Of a DNA stretch of 64,000 nucleotides, positions 1-8,791 are shown piece after piece. The translations under genes were made by a program, and so were the position numbers. Within the stretch, counting starts at the first letter, position 1; every line of letters starts with the position of its first letter. The DNA is taken from contig NZ_FOSV01000001.1 in assembly GCF_900114375.1 (NCBI RefSeq), positions 1-64,000 of the forward strand. The letters are read 5' to 3'. This stretch comes from Methylorubrum salsuginis. Its GTDB lineage: Bacteria; Pseudomonadota; Alphaproteobacteria; Rhizobiales; Beijerinckiaceae. The notes beneath the pieces were generated by a model, which was not told where the DNA came from, did not search any database, and saw only the letters and a program-made list of their open reading frames with translations.

Positions 1-972
1 GGCCTGCACGCCCGAGACCACGTCGAACTTGACCACGCCGTGATAGCGGTCGGCGCTGGCCTCCGCCGGGCCATAGCCCTTGCCCTTCTGCGTGACGACG
101 TGGAGCAGGATCGGGCCCTGGTCCGAGTCGCGCACGTTCTTGAGCACCGGCAGCAGGTGGTTGAGGTTGTGGCCGTCGACGGGCCCGACATAGTGGAAGC
201 CCATCTCCTCGAACATCGTGCCGCCGCCGACGATCAGCGAACGGGCATATTCCTCCGCCGCCGCCGCGCGCTCGTAGAGGGCCTTGGGCAGCAGCTTGCC
301 GAGCTGCTTGGCCGTCTCGCGCAAGCAACGGTAGGTGCCGCCCGAGGCCAGCCGGGCGAGATAGGCCGACATCGCGCCGACGGGCGGCGCGATCGACATG
401 TCGTTGTCGTTGAGGATGACGATCAGGCGCGAATGCAGGGCGCCGGCATTGTTCATCGCCTCGTAGGCCATGCCCGCCGACATCGAGCCGTCGCCGATCA
501 CCGCCACCATGTTGCGGCGCCGGCCCGGCGCCTCGCCCTTCGCCTTGGCGTCGGCTTCCGCGAGGTCGCGGCCCACCGCCATGCCCAGCGCCGCCGAGAT
601 CGAGGTGGATGAGTGCGCCGCGCCGAACGGGTCGTACTCGCTCTCGGAACGCTTGGTGAAGCCCGACAGCCCGCCGCCCTGGCGCAGCGTGCGGATGCGG
701 TCGCGGCGGCCGGTGAGGATCTTGTGCGGGTAGCACTGGTGGCCGACATCCCAGACGATGCGGTCGTCGGGCGTGTCGAACACGTGATGCAGCGCCACGG
801 TCAGCTCGACCACGCCGAGCCCCGAGCCGAGATGGCCGCCGGTGATCGAGACGGCGTCGATCATCTCGGCGCGCACGGCGTCGGCGACCTTCTGCAGCTC
901 GCTCTCCGGCAGAAGCCGCAGCCGGTCGGGCGTCTCAAGACCCTCGAGGATCGTCGTGTCCGCTAGTGCCAC
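1..972 (-). CDS. dxs: 1-deoxy-D-xylulose-5-phosphate synthase, N-terminal part (runs off the window)
   Basis: DXS condenses pyruvate and glyceraldehyde-3-phosphate with thiamine diphosphate, the first step of the MEP isoprenoid pathway in the cytosol. Visible here are the first 324 residues of a protein normally about 640 long. The start reads [19 protein letters not shown], followed by [35 protein letters not shown] and the ThDP/metal motif [19 protein letters not shown] chose the GTG at 972: the only nearby ATG is out of frame, and a GAGG lies about 11 nt upstream. xseB lies 89 nt upstream on the same strand, a common alphaproteobacterial arrangement, so co-transcription is likely. The C-terminal two domains lie beyond base 1. 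Confidence 0.95.
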   Translation of the reverse strand, partial: MALADTTILEGLETPDRLRLLPESELQKVADAVRAEMIDAVSITGGHLGSGLGVVELTVALHHVFDTPDDRIVWDVGHQCYPHKILTGRRDRIRTLRQGGGLSGFTKRSESEYDPFGAAHSSTSISAALGMAVGRDLAEADAKAKGEAPGRRRNMVAVIGDGSMSAGMAYEAMNNAGALHSRLIVILNDNDMSIAPPVGAMSAYLARLASGGTYRCLRETAKQLGKLLPKALYERAAAAEEYARSLIVGGGTMFEEMGFHYVGPVDGHNLNHLLPVLKNVRDSDQGPILLHVVTQKGKGYGPAEASADRYHGVVKFDVVSGVQA

Positions 973-1061
973 CGGAGCAGCCTCATGCCCGAAGAGAAGA
1001 AAGGCGCGCAAATCCTTGCGCACGATGATGTTTTGCGATTTGCCGAACGAGCATCCCGCGC

Positions 1062-1328
1062 CTACTCGACATCGAGCGGCGCGGTGCCGGCGGCCCGGCC
1101 GTCGGGCCCGACCGCGATGGTCTGGATGCGCGCCTCGGCCCGCTTCAGCAACGCCTCGCAATGGCGCTTGAGCGCCTCGCCGCGCTCGTAGATCGCCACG
1201 GATTCGTCGAGGGGCACGTCGCCGCGTTCCAGCCGGCGCACGATCTCTTCGAGCTGCTCCATGGCCCGCTCGAACGGCAGATCGTCCGGCAGCGCCTCCG
1301 CGGGCGCGGCAGGTCGTTGAGCGTTCAT
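1062..1328 (-). CDS. xseB: Exodeoxyribonuclease VII small subunit
   Basis: This is the small subunit of exonuclease VII, which with XseA degrades single-stranded DNA to oligonucleotides. The protein has 88 residues, near the usual 75-90. The core [19 protein letters not shown], then [20 protein letters not shown], matches the XseB helical hairpin. The ATG at 1328 is preferred over upstream in-frame starts because homology begins soon after it; the N-terminus is a short Ala/Pro-rich lead. dxs follows on the same strand. xseA is not in this window. Confidence 0.93.
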   Translation of the reverse strand: MNAQRPAAPAEALPDDLPFERAMEQLEEIVRRLERGDVPLDESVAIYERGEALKRHCEALLKRAEARIQTIAVGPDGRAAGTAPLDVE

Positions 1329-1495
1329 CCCGGCTTTCCTGCCCGATCCCCCATCGGGCGGGTTATGACGGGCCGGCTTCCGTCGCACAAGCCCGGGTGG
1401 ATTGCGTGCGACCGATCGGAGGGGCACGTTGACGCGAGCCGGCCCGCGCCGGCCTCAGCCAACCTCACGGCAACGCGACCCGCTTATACCAAGCG

Positions 1496-1528
1496 GCACG
1501 GAACCGGACCGATGGTCCTGTTCCGTGC
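1496..1528. terminator. Strong inverted repeat downstream of the phosphatase operon
   Basis: Arms 1496-1504 and 1520-1528 (GCACGGAAC/GTTCCGTGC) are perfect. They are followed inward by one mismatch and a second perfect 5-bp stem (GGACC/GGTCC) around a 3-nt loop. It lies about 75 nt past the stop of the minus-strand phosphatase gene and before xseB, so it probably ends or attenuates that transcript. There is no U-tract, so the terminator role is inferred. The rest of 1329-1601 shows no gene. Confidence 0.45.
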
Positions 1529-1601
1529 ATCCGGCGGACGCCCGCCGCCCCGCATTCGCGGGGGGCCATCGGCGATGCGTCGGGATCATCGCCGATTTGT
1601 A

Positions 1602-2135
1602 TTATGGCAGAATAAGCCGAAACGGCGTGCCCTCGAATGCCTCGGCCCCACGGCCGATCGCGGCGATGGCGGCGCTCATGCGGCCCCGGCGCCCGAGCAG
1701 GCCGTCGGCGATCTCGACGAACAGGCGATTCGGCGTGGCGCTCGGTGCGAGCCGGCGCAGCGTCCGGGCCAGTTCCGCCTCGTCGCGCTCCGGTGCCAGG
1801 GCGCAGGCCACCGCGTAGGCGGCGGCCGTCGAGCGGCTGATGCCGGCATAGCAGTGCAGGAGCAGCGGGCGCTCCCTGTCCGGCCCCTCTGCCCAACCGG
1901 CGGCGAAGTCGAGCACGGCGCGCACATGAGCCTCGCCCGGCGGCAGGTGGCCCTCCATCGGCGCGACGATGTCGCTGAAGCCGACCCGCAGATGGTTCTC
2001 CGGGGCGATCGTTTCCGGGCGCTCGATGGCGAGCCCCGGACTCCCCAAGGTCGCCAGCGTCACGAGATGGCGGGCCCCGCTCGCCGCCAGGGTCTCGGAC
2101 AGGCGCGACAGCGGGCAGACATGAAGAGCCGACAT
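1602..2135 (-). CDS. Tyrosine phosphatase family protein (HCX5R type)
   Basis: A 177-residue protein with the protein-tyrosine-phosphatase loop HCYAGISRS: nucleophile Cys95 and phosphate-binding Arg101, with a following Ser/Thr. A candidate general-acid Asp lies upstream in VGFSDIVAP. It resembles bacterial dual-specificity-like cytosolic phosphatases; the substrate is unknown. The ATG at 2135 lies two bases after the stop of the HD hydrolase gene, so the two are almost certainly translated from one mRNA. It is the last gene of the ygfZ-tag-HD-phosphatase set. The stop is TAA. Confidence 0.8.
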   Translation of the reverse strand: MSALHVCPLSRLSETLAASGARHLVTLATLGSPGLAIERPETIAPENHLRVGFSDIVAPMEGHLPPGEAHVRAVLDFAAGWAEGPDRERPLLLHCYAGISRSTAAAYAVACALAPERDEAELARTLRRLAPSATPNRLFVEIADGLLGRRGRMSAAIAAIGRGAEAFEGTPFRLILP

Positions 2136-2137
2136 GA

Positions 2138-2761
2138 TCAGGCGCCCGCCTGGAGCGCGCCGAGGCGGGCGAGGTAGGCGGCCTCGGCCTCCGCGGTCGG
2201 GCGGGGGGTGAGCAGCGCCTCGATCGCCGGCATCGTCTCCGCGGGAAGAGCCGGCGGGCGCCCGAAGATCTGGTCGGCCTCGGCCATGGAGAAGCCGGCA
2301 AGCCGCGTCGCCTCGAGATAGGCCGCGATCCGGTCGGCGCGCTTGACCAGGCGGGTGAGGGTCGGGGCCGGGGCGGCCAAGCCGACGCGCTGGCGGATCG
2401 CCCCGAGCAGGCGCCGCTCGACGCTGCGATAGGCGTCGCCGATGGCGTTCTTCAGGGGCGAGATGATGTCGCCGATGACGTATTCCGGGGCGTCGTGCAG
2501 CAGCAGTTCCAGCCGCTCCGGGGGGCCGAGCCGCGGGTCGAGGGCGCCGCCGATGGCCTCGACCAGGAGCGAGTGCTGCGCCACCGAGAAGACGTGCGGC
2601 CCCGCCGTCTGCCCGTTCCAGCGGGCGACGCGGGCGAGCCCGTGGGCGATGTCGGCGATCTCGACATCGAGCGCGGAAGGATCGAGCAGGTCGAGGCGGC
2701 GCCCCGACAGCATCCGCTGCCACGCCCGCGGTTTTTTGGGAGTTCGCGTCGGCGCGTTCAC
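2138..2761 (-). CDS. HD-domain phosphohydrolase (YfbR-like)
   Basis: A 207-residue protein with a metal-binding HD domain: histidine in VAQHSLLVEAI, the HD pair in LLLHDAPEYVIGD, and a later conserved Asp in LVKRADRIAAY. This layout matches YfbR/YedJ-like hydrolases, several of which act as 5'-deoxynucleotidases. The precise substrate cannot be read from the sequence. The GTG start at 2761 overlaps the stop of tag as GTGA, so translational coupling is likely. The neighbours (base-excision glycosylase, phosphatase) fit nucleotide housekeeping, but that is inference. Confidence 0.78.
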   Translation of the reverse strand: MNAPTRTPKKPRAWQRMLSGRRLDLLDPSALDVEIADIAHGLARVARWNGQTAGPHVFSVAQHSLLVEAIGGALDPRLGPPERLELLLHDAPEYVIGDIISPLKNAIGDAYRSVERRLLGAIRQRVGLAAPAPTLTRLVKRADRIAAYLEATRLAGFSMAEADQIFGRPPALPAETMPAIEALLTPRPTAEAEAAYLARLGALQAGA

Positions 2762-3381
2762 GGGCGGGGCGCCTCGCCGAGGGCGGCGCAGGCGGCGTGG
2801 CGGTGACAACCGACGAGATGGTCGTTGACCATGCCGACCGCCTGCATGAAGGCATGGACGATGGTGGGGCCGACGAAGGTGAACCCCTTCTGTTTCAGGG
2901 CCTTGCTCATCTTGCGCGAGATCTCGGTCTCGGTGGCGATGTCCGCCCGGCTCCTCGGATTGGTCTGGATCGGCCGCCCGTCGCAGAAGTCCCAGAGAAA
3001 GTCCGAAAAACCGGGCCCGCCCTCCTCGATGGCCAGCCACGCTCGCGCCCCACTGACCGTCCCGCGGATCTTGGCGCGGTTGCGGATGATGCCGGTGTCG
3101 CCCATCAGCCGCTCGATGTCGTCCTCCGTGAAGCGGGCGACGCGCTCCGGCTCGAAGTTCTGGAAGGCCCGGCGAAACCCGTCGCGGCGGCGCAGGATGG
3201 TGATCCACGACAGGCCGGCCTGGAACCCGTCGAGGATCAGCTTTTCGTAGAGCGCGCGGGAATCGTACTCGGGCACGCCCCATTCGGTGTCGTGATAGGC
3301 GACGTAAAAGGGGTCGAGCCCCGGCCACCAGCAGCGCGGGCAGCCGTCGGGATGCGTGGTGATCAGGCCGTCCGCACTCAT
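2758..3381 (-). CDS. tag: DNA-3-methyladenine glycosylase I
   Basis: Tag removes 3-methyladenine from alkylated DNA, starting base-excision repair. The protein has 207 residues. The zinc-snap residues of the family are visible: Cys17 and His30 near the N-terminus (spaced 13, as in E. coli C4/H17), and the C-terminal His and Cys in NDHLVGCHRH. Other family motifs are YHDTEWGVP and GFTFVGPTIVHAFMQAVGM. Its ATG overlaps the ygfZ stop as ATGA, and its own stop overlaps the next start as GTGA, so it is the second gene of a tightly coupled four-gene operon. Confidence 0.93.
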   Translation of the reverse strand: MSADGLITTHPDGCPRCWWPGLDPFYVAYHDTEWGVPEYDSRALYEKLILDGFQAGLSWITILRRRDGFRRAFQNFEPERVARFTEDDIERLMGDTGIIRNRAKIRGTVSGARAWLAIEEGGPGFSDFLWDFCDGRPIQTNPRSRADIATETEISRKMSKALKQKGFTFVGPTIVHAFMQAVGMVNDHLVGCHRHAACAALGEAPRP

Positions 3382-4235
3382 CCGGCGGCGGCCGTGTCGG
3401 TGGGGAAGGCGAAGGTCGCGAAACCCGGCTTCTCGACGCCGGCCACGCCGCCGCCGGCCCGCACCGGCTCACCCGCGGCGAGCGCGTCGCCGAGGCGGTC
3501 GAGGCGGATCGTGGCGAGACCCCGCCCGCCGGCCGCGCTGCCGGTGACACCGAGGCTGCGGGCGCCGGCCGTCACCTCGGTGCCGGGCGCGGGCGCCGTC
3601 CCCTCGGTGAAGACGAGCGGCAGGATGCGGGTACGGGCGGTGCCGCGGTGCTGCATGCGCGAGACGACCTCCTGGCCGACATAGCAGCCCTTCCTGAAGT
3701 CGACGCCGCCGAGTTGGTCCATCAGGGCCTCGTGCGGAAACGCATCGGTGAACGCGAAGTCGCGCCCGCCCTCGGGGACGCCGAGGCCGATGCGGTGGAC
3801 GTGATAATCGTCTTCCGAGGTATCCGCCGAAAAGGCGCCCTCGGTGAAGTAGAGGCGCTCGCCGAGGGCGGGCAGGCGCCCGTCGCGCAGCCGGATGGTC
3901 TCGGCCGCCGTCCCGGCGCCGTCCCAGGCGGCGGCCACGCCCAGCGTCGGGTCGGCAGCGATGCCGACCTTGGCGCGCAGGCGGTAGAGCCCGAGCCTTT
4001 TGACGAGGTCGGGCGCGCGCTCGGCCGCCACGTCGAGCCGGAAGCCCTCCGCCCCGTCGCGCGACACCAGAAAATCGAACTGGATTTTTCCCTGCGGCGT
4101 CAGCAGGGCGCCGAGCCTCGCCTCGCCCTCGGGCAGGGTCTCGACGTTGCAGGTGAGGATGCCTTGGAGGAAGGCGCTCGCCTCCGCGCCCGTGACGGCG
4201 ACGACGGCGCGGTCCGGCAGCAGGGCGATCGGCAT
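3378..4235 (-). CDS. ygfZ: YgfZ/GcvT-domain folate-binding protein
   Basis: A 285-residue folate-binding protein of the YgfZ (IBA57-like) family, which helps maintain Fe-S cluster enzymes such as MiaB and radical-SAM proteins. The signature K-G-C-Y-x-G-Q-E is present as RKGCYVGQEVVSRMQHRG; its Cys is the conserved functional residue. The N-terminus begins MPIALLPDRAVVAVTG at the ATG at 4235, which I chose because family homology starts directly there. It heads the operon with tag and diverges from the dihydroorotase gene across 94 bp that must contain both promoters. Confidence 0.9.
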   Translation of the reverse strand: MPIALLPDRAVVAVTGAEASAFLQGILTCNVETLPEGEARLGALLTPQGKIQFDFLVSRDGAEGFRLDVAAERAPDLVKRLGLYRLRAKVGIAADPTLGVAAAWDGAGTAAETIRLRDGRLPALGERLYFTEGAFSADTSEDDYHVHRIGLGVPEGGRDFAFTDAFPHEALMDQLGGVDFRKGCYVGQEVVSRMQHRGTARTRILPLVFTEGTAPAPGTEVTAGARSLGVTGSAAGGRGLATIRLDRLGDALAAGEPVRAGGGVAGVEKPGFATFAFPTDTAAAG

Positions 4236-4329
4236 GGTCTCTCCAGAGGTTGGCGTTGCATGGGGTCCGCGGCTGACATAAGCCGCCCCCATCCCGGCCT
4301 CAATCGCCCGACCGGAGAGAAGAGCCCCG

Positions 4330-5688
4330 ATGGACACCCCCATGGATATTTCCCTGGACACCCCCTTCGATCTCGTCCTCGCCGGCGGCACGCTGGTCAA
4401 CCACGACGGCGCCAACCTCGCCGACCTCGGCATCCGCGGGGGCCGCGTCGCCGCCATCGGCGATCTGTCGAACGCGGCGGCGAACGAGCGCCGCGATTGC
4501 CGCGGCCTGCATCTGCTCCCCGGCGTGATCGACAGCCAAGTGCATTTCCGCGAGCCCGGCCTCGATCACAAGGAGGATCTGGAGACGGGCTCGCGCGCCG
4601 CGGTGATGGGCGGCGTGACGGCGGTGTTCGAGATGCCCAACACCAACCCGCAGACCACGACCGCCGAAGCGCTCGCCGACAAGGTGGCCCGCGCCCATCA
4701 CCGGATGCATTGCGACTTCGCCTTCTGGGTCGGCGGCACGCACGAGAACGCGGGCGAGGTGGCGCGCCTGGAGCGGCTGCCGGGGGCGGCGGGCATCAAG
4801 GTGTTCATCGGCTCTTCCACCGGCTCGCTGCTGGTCGAGGACGATGCGGGCGTGCGCGCGATCCTGCAGAACATCCGCCGCCGCGCCGCCTTCCATTCAG
4901 AGGACGAGCCGATGCTGCGCGAGCGCAAAGGCTTGCGCGTGCCGGGCGACCCGGCTTCGCACCCGGTCTGGCGCTCGCCGGAAGTCGCGGTGAAGGCCAC
5001 CGAACGGCTGATCGCGCTGGCCCGCGAGACCGGCGCGCGCATCCACATCCTGCACATCTCGACCGCCGACGAGATGCCGCTTCTGGGCGCCGCCAAGGAC
5101 GTGGCGAGCGTCGAGGTGACACCCCATCACCTGACCCTCGACGGCACCGAGGCCTATGCGCGGCTGGGCACGCTGGTGCAGATGAACCCGCCGGTGCGCG
5201 ACAGCGCCCATCGCGACGGGATCTGGCGCGGCCTCGCGCAGGGCGTCGTCGACGTGCTCGGCTCCGACCACGCGCCGCATACCCTGGACGAGAAGGCCAA
5301 GCCCTATCCCGATTCACCGTCGGGCATGACCGGCGTGCAGACGCTGGTGCCGATCATGCTCGACCACGTGGCGGCGGGGCGGCTCTCGCTGGCCCGCCTC
5401 GTCGATCTGACGAGCGCGGGCCCCAAGCGCCTGTTCGGCATCGCCCGGAAGGGCCGCCTCGCCCTCGGCTACGACGCCGACGTGACGGTGGTGGACCTCA
5501 AGCGCCGCGAGACCATCCGCAACGAATGGATCGCCTCGAAATGCGGCTGGACGCCCTATGACGGCGTCACCGTCACCGGCTGGCCGGTCGGCACCCTGGT
5601 ACGCGGCGTGCCGGTGATGTGGCAGGGCGAATTGGCCAACCCGTCGCGGGGCGAGGCCGTGGTGTTCGAGGAAGCCCTGCCGGTCTGA
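4330..5688 (+). CDS. pyrC: Dihydroorotase, amidohydrolase family
   Basis: Catalyses reversible cyclisation of N-carbamoyl-aspartate to dihydroorotate in pyrimidine synthesis. At 452 residues it is of class-I length. Metal-site motifs are the H-x-H-like DSQVHFREPG, the lysine in GIKVFIGSSTGSL, His in ILHISTADEMP and TPHHLTLDG, and the catalytic Asp in LGSDHAPHT. The substrate loop includes PSGMTGVQT. An AGAGAAGAG stretch precedes the ATG at 4330. An allantoinase or inactive PyrC-like protein is possible, but the full metal ligand set argues for an active dihydroorotase. An intergenic repeat follows the stop by about 20 nt. Confidence 0.85.
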   Translation: MDTPMDISLDTPFDLVLAGGTLVNHDGANLADLGIRGGRVAAIGDLSNAAANERRDCRGLHLLPGVIDSQVHFREPGLDHKEDLETGSRAAVMGGVTAVFEMPNTNPQTTTAEALADKVARAHHRMHCDFAFWVGGTHENAGEVARLERLPGAAGIKVFIGSSTGSLLVEDDAGVRAILQNIRRRAAFHSEDEPMLRERKGLRVPGDPASHPVWRSPEVAVKATERLIALARETGARIHILHISTADEMPLLGAAKDVASVEVTPHHLTLDGTEAYARLGTLVQMNPPVRDSAHRDGIWRGLAQGVVDVLGSDHAPHTLDEKAKPYPDSPSGMTGVQTLVPIMLDHVAAGRLSLARLVDLTSAGPKRLFGIARKGRLALGYDADVTVVDLKRRETIRNEWIASKCGWTPYDGVTVTGWPVGTLVRGVPVMWQGELANPSRGEAVVFEEALPV

Positions 5689-5708
5689 CGGGCCTCCAAG
5701 CTCCTGTG

Positions 5709-5761
5709 CCGCATCGGCTTTTTCCGAAAGCCGGGAACCACCTTTTCGGGCCGATGCTCTA
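5709..5761. repeat. Family-1 hairpin repeat (copy A)
   Basis: Half-element related to the copies near 20053, 24720 and 48534. It runs from GCATCGG through CCGAAAGCCGGGAACCACC to CCGATGCTCTA and can fold through GCATCGG/CCGATGC. Its last three bases (CTA) are the TAG stop of the small minus-strand gene at 5759-5971, so the element abuts that gene's end. It also sits just past pyrC and may act as a bidirectional transcription end. Confidence 0.7.
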
Positions 5762-5971
5762 CTGCGGCTGCGCCCAGATCAGGTGCAGCCCGGTGCGGCT
5801 GCGGAACCAGCGCGTCATCGGCGGCAGGTCGCAGCCGTTCTCCTCGAACACGCCGGCCAGACTCTCCACGAGTTGCCCGGCGGCGCGCCGTCCTTCGATG
5901 TCGATGGCCAATGTCTGAGACGGATGGACGACTTCGGGGTCGATCCGGCGATACTTGATCGCAAAACGCAT
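5759..5971 (-). CDS. Small conserved-looking protein, unknown function
   Basis: A 70-residue protein (MRFAIKYRRIDPEVVHPS...) with no signal peptide or membrane segment and no recognisable domain. It has a normal mix of charged and aromatic residues (TRWFRSRTGLHLIWAQPQ at the end) and reads like a folded cytosolic protein rather than a shadow frame. I chose the ATG at 5971, with AGGGTG about 10 nt upstream; a GTG three codons earlier is the alternative. Its stop codon is formed by the end of an intergenic repeat. The region upstream is unusually AT-rich and may be its promoter. Confidence 0.55.
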   Translation of the reverse strand: MRFAIKYRRIDPEVVHPSQTLAIDIEGRRAAGQLVESLAGVFEENGCDLPPMTRWFRSRTGLHLIWAQPQ

Positions 5972-6039
5972 AGCACACACCCTGACGCGTTGTTGACGAA
6001 AGCCCGACAGGGCTCACCCTAACAATCGCACGACTTGGC

Positions 6040-6122
6040 ATGCCGCTGCATACGCAAAATGAGAAACTGCATTGTTGTGCAGACAAGACAAAAATATAAG
6101 TAAAATTTTTTGTATTTACGAT
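6040..6122 (-). promoter_or_regulatory. AT-rich upstream region, possible promoter
   Basis: An A/T island in an otherwise very GC-rich sequence, including the run AAAAATATAAGTAAAATTTT and a TGCA-N6-TGCA inverted repeat near 6070. It lies 70-150 nt upstream of the small gene at 5971 and has no coding potential in either strand. On the minus strand it has T-rich segments with TATATT-like hexamers. A promoter or a DNA-bending site is plausible; no defined sigma-factor consensus could be assigned. Confidence 0.3.
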
Positions 6123-6228
6123 GTCTTCGACGCCATCGCGACTTCTTCCCCTCGATCCTGAGGTGCGGAGCCGATCGCAGCACCGCAGGATCAGGGAGAT
6201 CGATGGAACAAGCCGGGCGAGCGGGCCC

Positions 6229-6477
6229 TCAGTGCTGCAACGTCGTGGTGAAGCCGCCGCCGCGGATACGCTCGGGCAGGGTCTCGGCGTAGCGGGCGGT
6301 CGCGTCCTCGCCATACGTGGCGACGAGCTCCTGGAAGGCGGCGAACAGGGCGGCCTGGGCCATGCAGTCGCCGTCGATCCCGTCGAGGCAGCCTTCGGCG
6401 AAGGCCTCGGTCACGAGGCCCAGCGCGGCGCGCTTGCTCTCCGGATCGGATTCGAACGGAGCGGGGTCATGGATCAT
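6229..6477 (-). CDS. Small acidic protein, unknown function
   Basis: An 82-residue protein beginning MIHDPAPFESDPESKRAALG. It is acidic and largely helical by composition, with two cysteines (EGCLDGIDGDC) and a C-terminal GGGFTTTLQH. No known domain is recognised. The ATG at 6477 is preferred to a start 13 codons upstream, whose extra residues look untranslated. It stands alone, with about 220 nt of featureless sequence on its upstream side. Confidence 0.5.
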   Translation of the reverse strand: MIHDPAPFESDPESKRAALGLVTEAFAEGCLDGIDGDCMAQAALFAAFQELVATYGEDATARYAETLPERIRGGGFTTTLQH

Positions 6478-6696
6478 GGCGCGGACTTCGTTTCCCGGCC
6501 GGCATGATGCCGGCAAGACATCGTTACGATACGGCCTTGGGGACGGGCCGGGAAGCGGGGAATTGCGAAGAGGTTAACGCGGACGCTCGATTGCGAAGGT
6601 TTTTTCTACGGGGTCCGGCCTGTGGCGTTCGGGCAACAGAGCGCCTTCGGCAGCCGTGCGGCACCGCCGCGACGACGATCCGTCGGGCGACAAGAC

Positions 6697-7158
6697 TCAA
6701 CCGCCGAAGCGGCCAGCGATGGCGTGGGAGAGGCGCTCGCCCTCGGCCAGATAGCGCCGGGAGGCCTCGGTCGCGGCCGGCGTGCAGACCCGGTAGGTCA
6801 GGCTGTAGCCGCGAAAGCCGCGGTTATAGGCGCCGGCGAGGCGGTCGCGGCGGGCCGGAGTGACGCCCTCGCTCTCGAGGATCGCCTTCATCCGGGTCGG
6901 CCACTCGGCGGCGTCGGGGGCGGCGCAGAGATTGCGCAGGAAGGCCAGCGCCCCGACGATCTCGGACAGCCGCATTAGGTCGCGGTCGTAGGGCGCGGGC
7001 GGCGGCTCCGGCGGAGGCGGGGGCTCCTTCTCCTTTTCCGGCGGTTTGGCCGGCGCGCGCGCGGGCGCGGAGCGTTGCTGCGCCCACGCCTCGGAGGCCG
7101 CCAGCACGGGGCCGAGCACCAGCAGGGCGGCCAGAGCGAAGGTCGCCGGCCGCCTCAT
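6697..7158 (-). CDS. Secreted TIGR02301-type alphaproteobacterial protein
   Basis: A 153-residue exported protein. Residues 1-26 form a signal peptide ([20 protein letters not shown], cleavage near SEAWAQ). A proline/glutamate-rich linker ([18 protein letters not shown]) follows, then a compact domain starting [18 protein letters not shown] and including [19 protein letters not shown]. The two Cys may form a periplasmic disulfide. This pattern matches the uncharacterised alphaproteobacterial family TIGR02301. The start overlaps the stop of the NUDIX gene as ATGA. The function is unknown. Confidence 0.75.
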   Translation of the reverse strand: MRRPATFALAALLVLGPVLAASEAWAQQRSAPARAPAKPPEKEKEPPPPPEPPPAPYDRDLMRLSEIVGALAFLRNLCAAPDAAEWPTRMKAILESEGVTPARRDRLAGAYNRGFRGYSLTYRVCTPAATEASRRYLAEGERLSHAIAGRFGG

Positions 7159-7631
7159 GCGGTTTTCTCTCCGGACACGCGAAAGAACGCCTCGCGCAGG
7201 GTGTCGATCAGGCCCGGCGTGGTGGCGAGGCCCGCGACCTCGTCGAGATGCGCCCAGCGCACCGCGAGTGCTTCCGGCCCCGGCGCGGGCTCGACCGCGC
7301 GCCACAGGGCGGCATGGGGATGGATGACGTAGTGGTGGCGCAGGCGGCCGTCGGAATCGCGCATCAGGATCTCGGTCGGCGTCAGGCTTGGGCCGACCAC
7401 CTCGGCGCGGCTGCCCACCTCCTCCTCCAACTCGCGGAGCGCCGCCTCGGCCAGACGCTCGCCGGCCTCGACGAGGCCGCCGGGCAGCGTCCAGACGCCG
7501 CGCATCGGCTCGGCGGCGCGCTGCGCCAGCAGCACGCGGCCGTCGCGAATCACCGCGATGGAGACGCCGATCAGCGGACGGCCCGGAAACAGGCGCCCGT
7601 CGTCGGCGGGGGCAATCGCATCCGCGCTCAC
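7155..7631 (-). CDS. NUDIX hydrolase
   Basis: A 158-residue NUDIX hydrolase. The Nudix box is complete: G-x5-E-x7-REL-x-EE-x-G, read as [20 protein letters not shown] followed by EVG. The flanking [19 protein letters not shown] and [20 protein letters not shown] resemble ADP-ribose pyrophosphatase or MutT-like members that hydrolyse nucleoside-diphosphate-linked compounds; the substrate is not readable. The GTG start at 7631 overlaps the upstream stop (GTGA), and its own stop overlaps the TIGR02301 start, so it is the third gene of an overlapping operon. Confidence 0.85.
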   Translation of the reverse strand: MSADAIAPADDGRLFPGRPLIGVSIAVIRDGRVLLAQRAAEPMRGVWTLPGGLVEAGERLAEAALRELEEEVGSRAEVVGPSLTPTEILMRDSDGRLRHHYVIHPHAALWRAVEPAPGPEALAVRWAHLDEVAGLATTPGLIDTLREAFFRVSGEKTA

Positions 7632-8791
7632 GGGGCCACCGTCGCGGCGGCCAGCCGCCCGTCGGCAAGGCCGACGAGGACTTTTTGGGGGCTCAGGGCG
7701 GCAACGCCGTGGGCGGCGGGGGCGGGCAGGGGGATGCGCAACCGCTCGACCAGGGCGCCGCCCTTCAGCGACAGCACGGCGAGGGCGTTGCGGCCCGCCA
7801 GCGGCAGCACGAGCGAGGCCGGCTCACCGGGGAGCACCGCGGCGAGGCTCGCCGCCTCGCCCGCATCCGGGCCGGCATAGCCCGACCATGCGCCGGCTTG
7901 CGTCAGGGTGCTCCCGGAGGGGCGCCAGAGCTGGAGTTCGCCCCCGCCCTCCGTCGTTCGCACAGCGGCGATTTCAGAGCCGGCCCCGGAGAAGGCGGCG
8001 ATGCCGGCGACGCTCAAGGGCGCGCTGCCCGCCTGCGGCGGCGTCCGCGCCGTGAGACTCCAGCCGGCGTCCTTCTCCTTGGCGGCGACGACGAGGCTCG
8101 ATTCCGCCGGGCCCTGTACCGTCACGGCGATCACCGCGGGGCGGCCGTCGAGGGTCGCGATGCGCGGCGCGCGGCCGGCGAAGACCTGATCGGGGCCGGG
8201 CGTCAGGGTTGCGGTCGCCACCGGCACCGCCTTCGGCTCGGCGGTGACGCCGATGGGCTGGCGCTCGCGGATGGTCAGGCCCGCGGCGTGAATCGTCTCT
8301 CGGCCCGGCGCGCCGCCGAGCGCCCGGGTCGGGCCGGTGAGGTAGGCGCGCAACGGGCCGTCCTGCGCCATGCGCGAGCCCGGCACCGCGCCGCGCGGGG
8401 TCTCGGCGGCGGCGAACCCCTCGATCGCCTCGGAGCCGACCAGCGTGGTGCGGAGGCGCTCGCCGTCGAGGTCGATCACCGCCCCGCCGCCCTCGCCCCA
8501 GACCACGACCACGGGCCGCGGCCCCTCATCCGCCTTCGACCCGCGCTTGGGATCGGCGCCGGCGCCCGCGCGGGCGACCGGCAGCAGGCCCGAGGTCGCC
8601 ACCGCGAGCGCGACCTCGCTGCCGGGGCCGCGCATCGCCGTGACCCGGAAGGGCAGATCGAGCGGCTGCGCCTGGACCGTGGCGGGCTCAGCCAGGGCGG
8701 GGAGGGCGACGAGGGCCAGCAGGGCGGTGGGCGCCAGCAGGGCGGTGGTGGGCGCCAGCAGGGCGGCGAGCGCCGCCCGGCGGTCACACAT
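7628..8791 (-). CDS. Secreted protein, possible beta-propeller, unknown function
   Basis: A 387-residue protein with an N-terminal signal peptide (hydrophobic 8-33, cleavage around ALPALAEPA). The remainder is Gly/Ala/Val-rich and repetitive. Blades of roughly 50 residues recur with motifs such as [31 protein letters not shown] and [13 protein letters not shown]. That resembles an FG-GAP or WD-like periplasmic propeller, but no family can be named. Its ATG overlaps the SDR gene's end by eight bases, and its stop overlaps the NUDIX start. Confidence 0.65.
   Translation of the reverse strand: MCDRRAALAALLAPTTALLAPTALLALVALPALAEPATVQAQPLDLPFRVTAMRGPGSEVALAVATSGLLPVARAGAGADPKRGSKADEGPRPVVVVWGEGGGAVIDLDGERLRTTLVGSEAIEGFAAAETPRGAVPGSRMAQDGPLRAYLTGPTRALGGAPGRETIHAAGLTIRERQPIGVTAEPKAVPVATATLTPGPDQVFAGRAPRIATLDGRPAVIAVTVQGPAESSLVVAAKEKDAGWSLTARTPPQAGSAPLSVAGIAAFSGAGSEIAAVRTTEGGGELQLWRPSGSTLTQAGAWSGYAGPDAGEAASLAAVLPGEPASLVLPLAGRNALAVLSLKGGALVERLRIPLPAPAAHGVAALSPQKVLVGLADGRLAAATVAP

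Noticed and set aside
3648..5561. A 637-codon plus-strand frame through ygfZ and pyrC
   Set aside because: It is antisense or out of frame to two clear genes with complete family motifs; long shadow frames are expected at this GC content.
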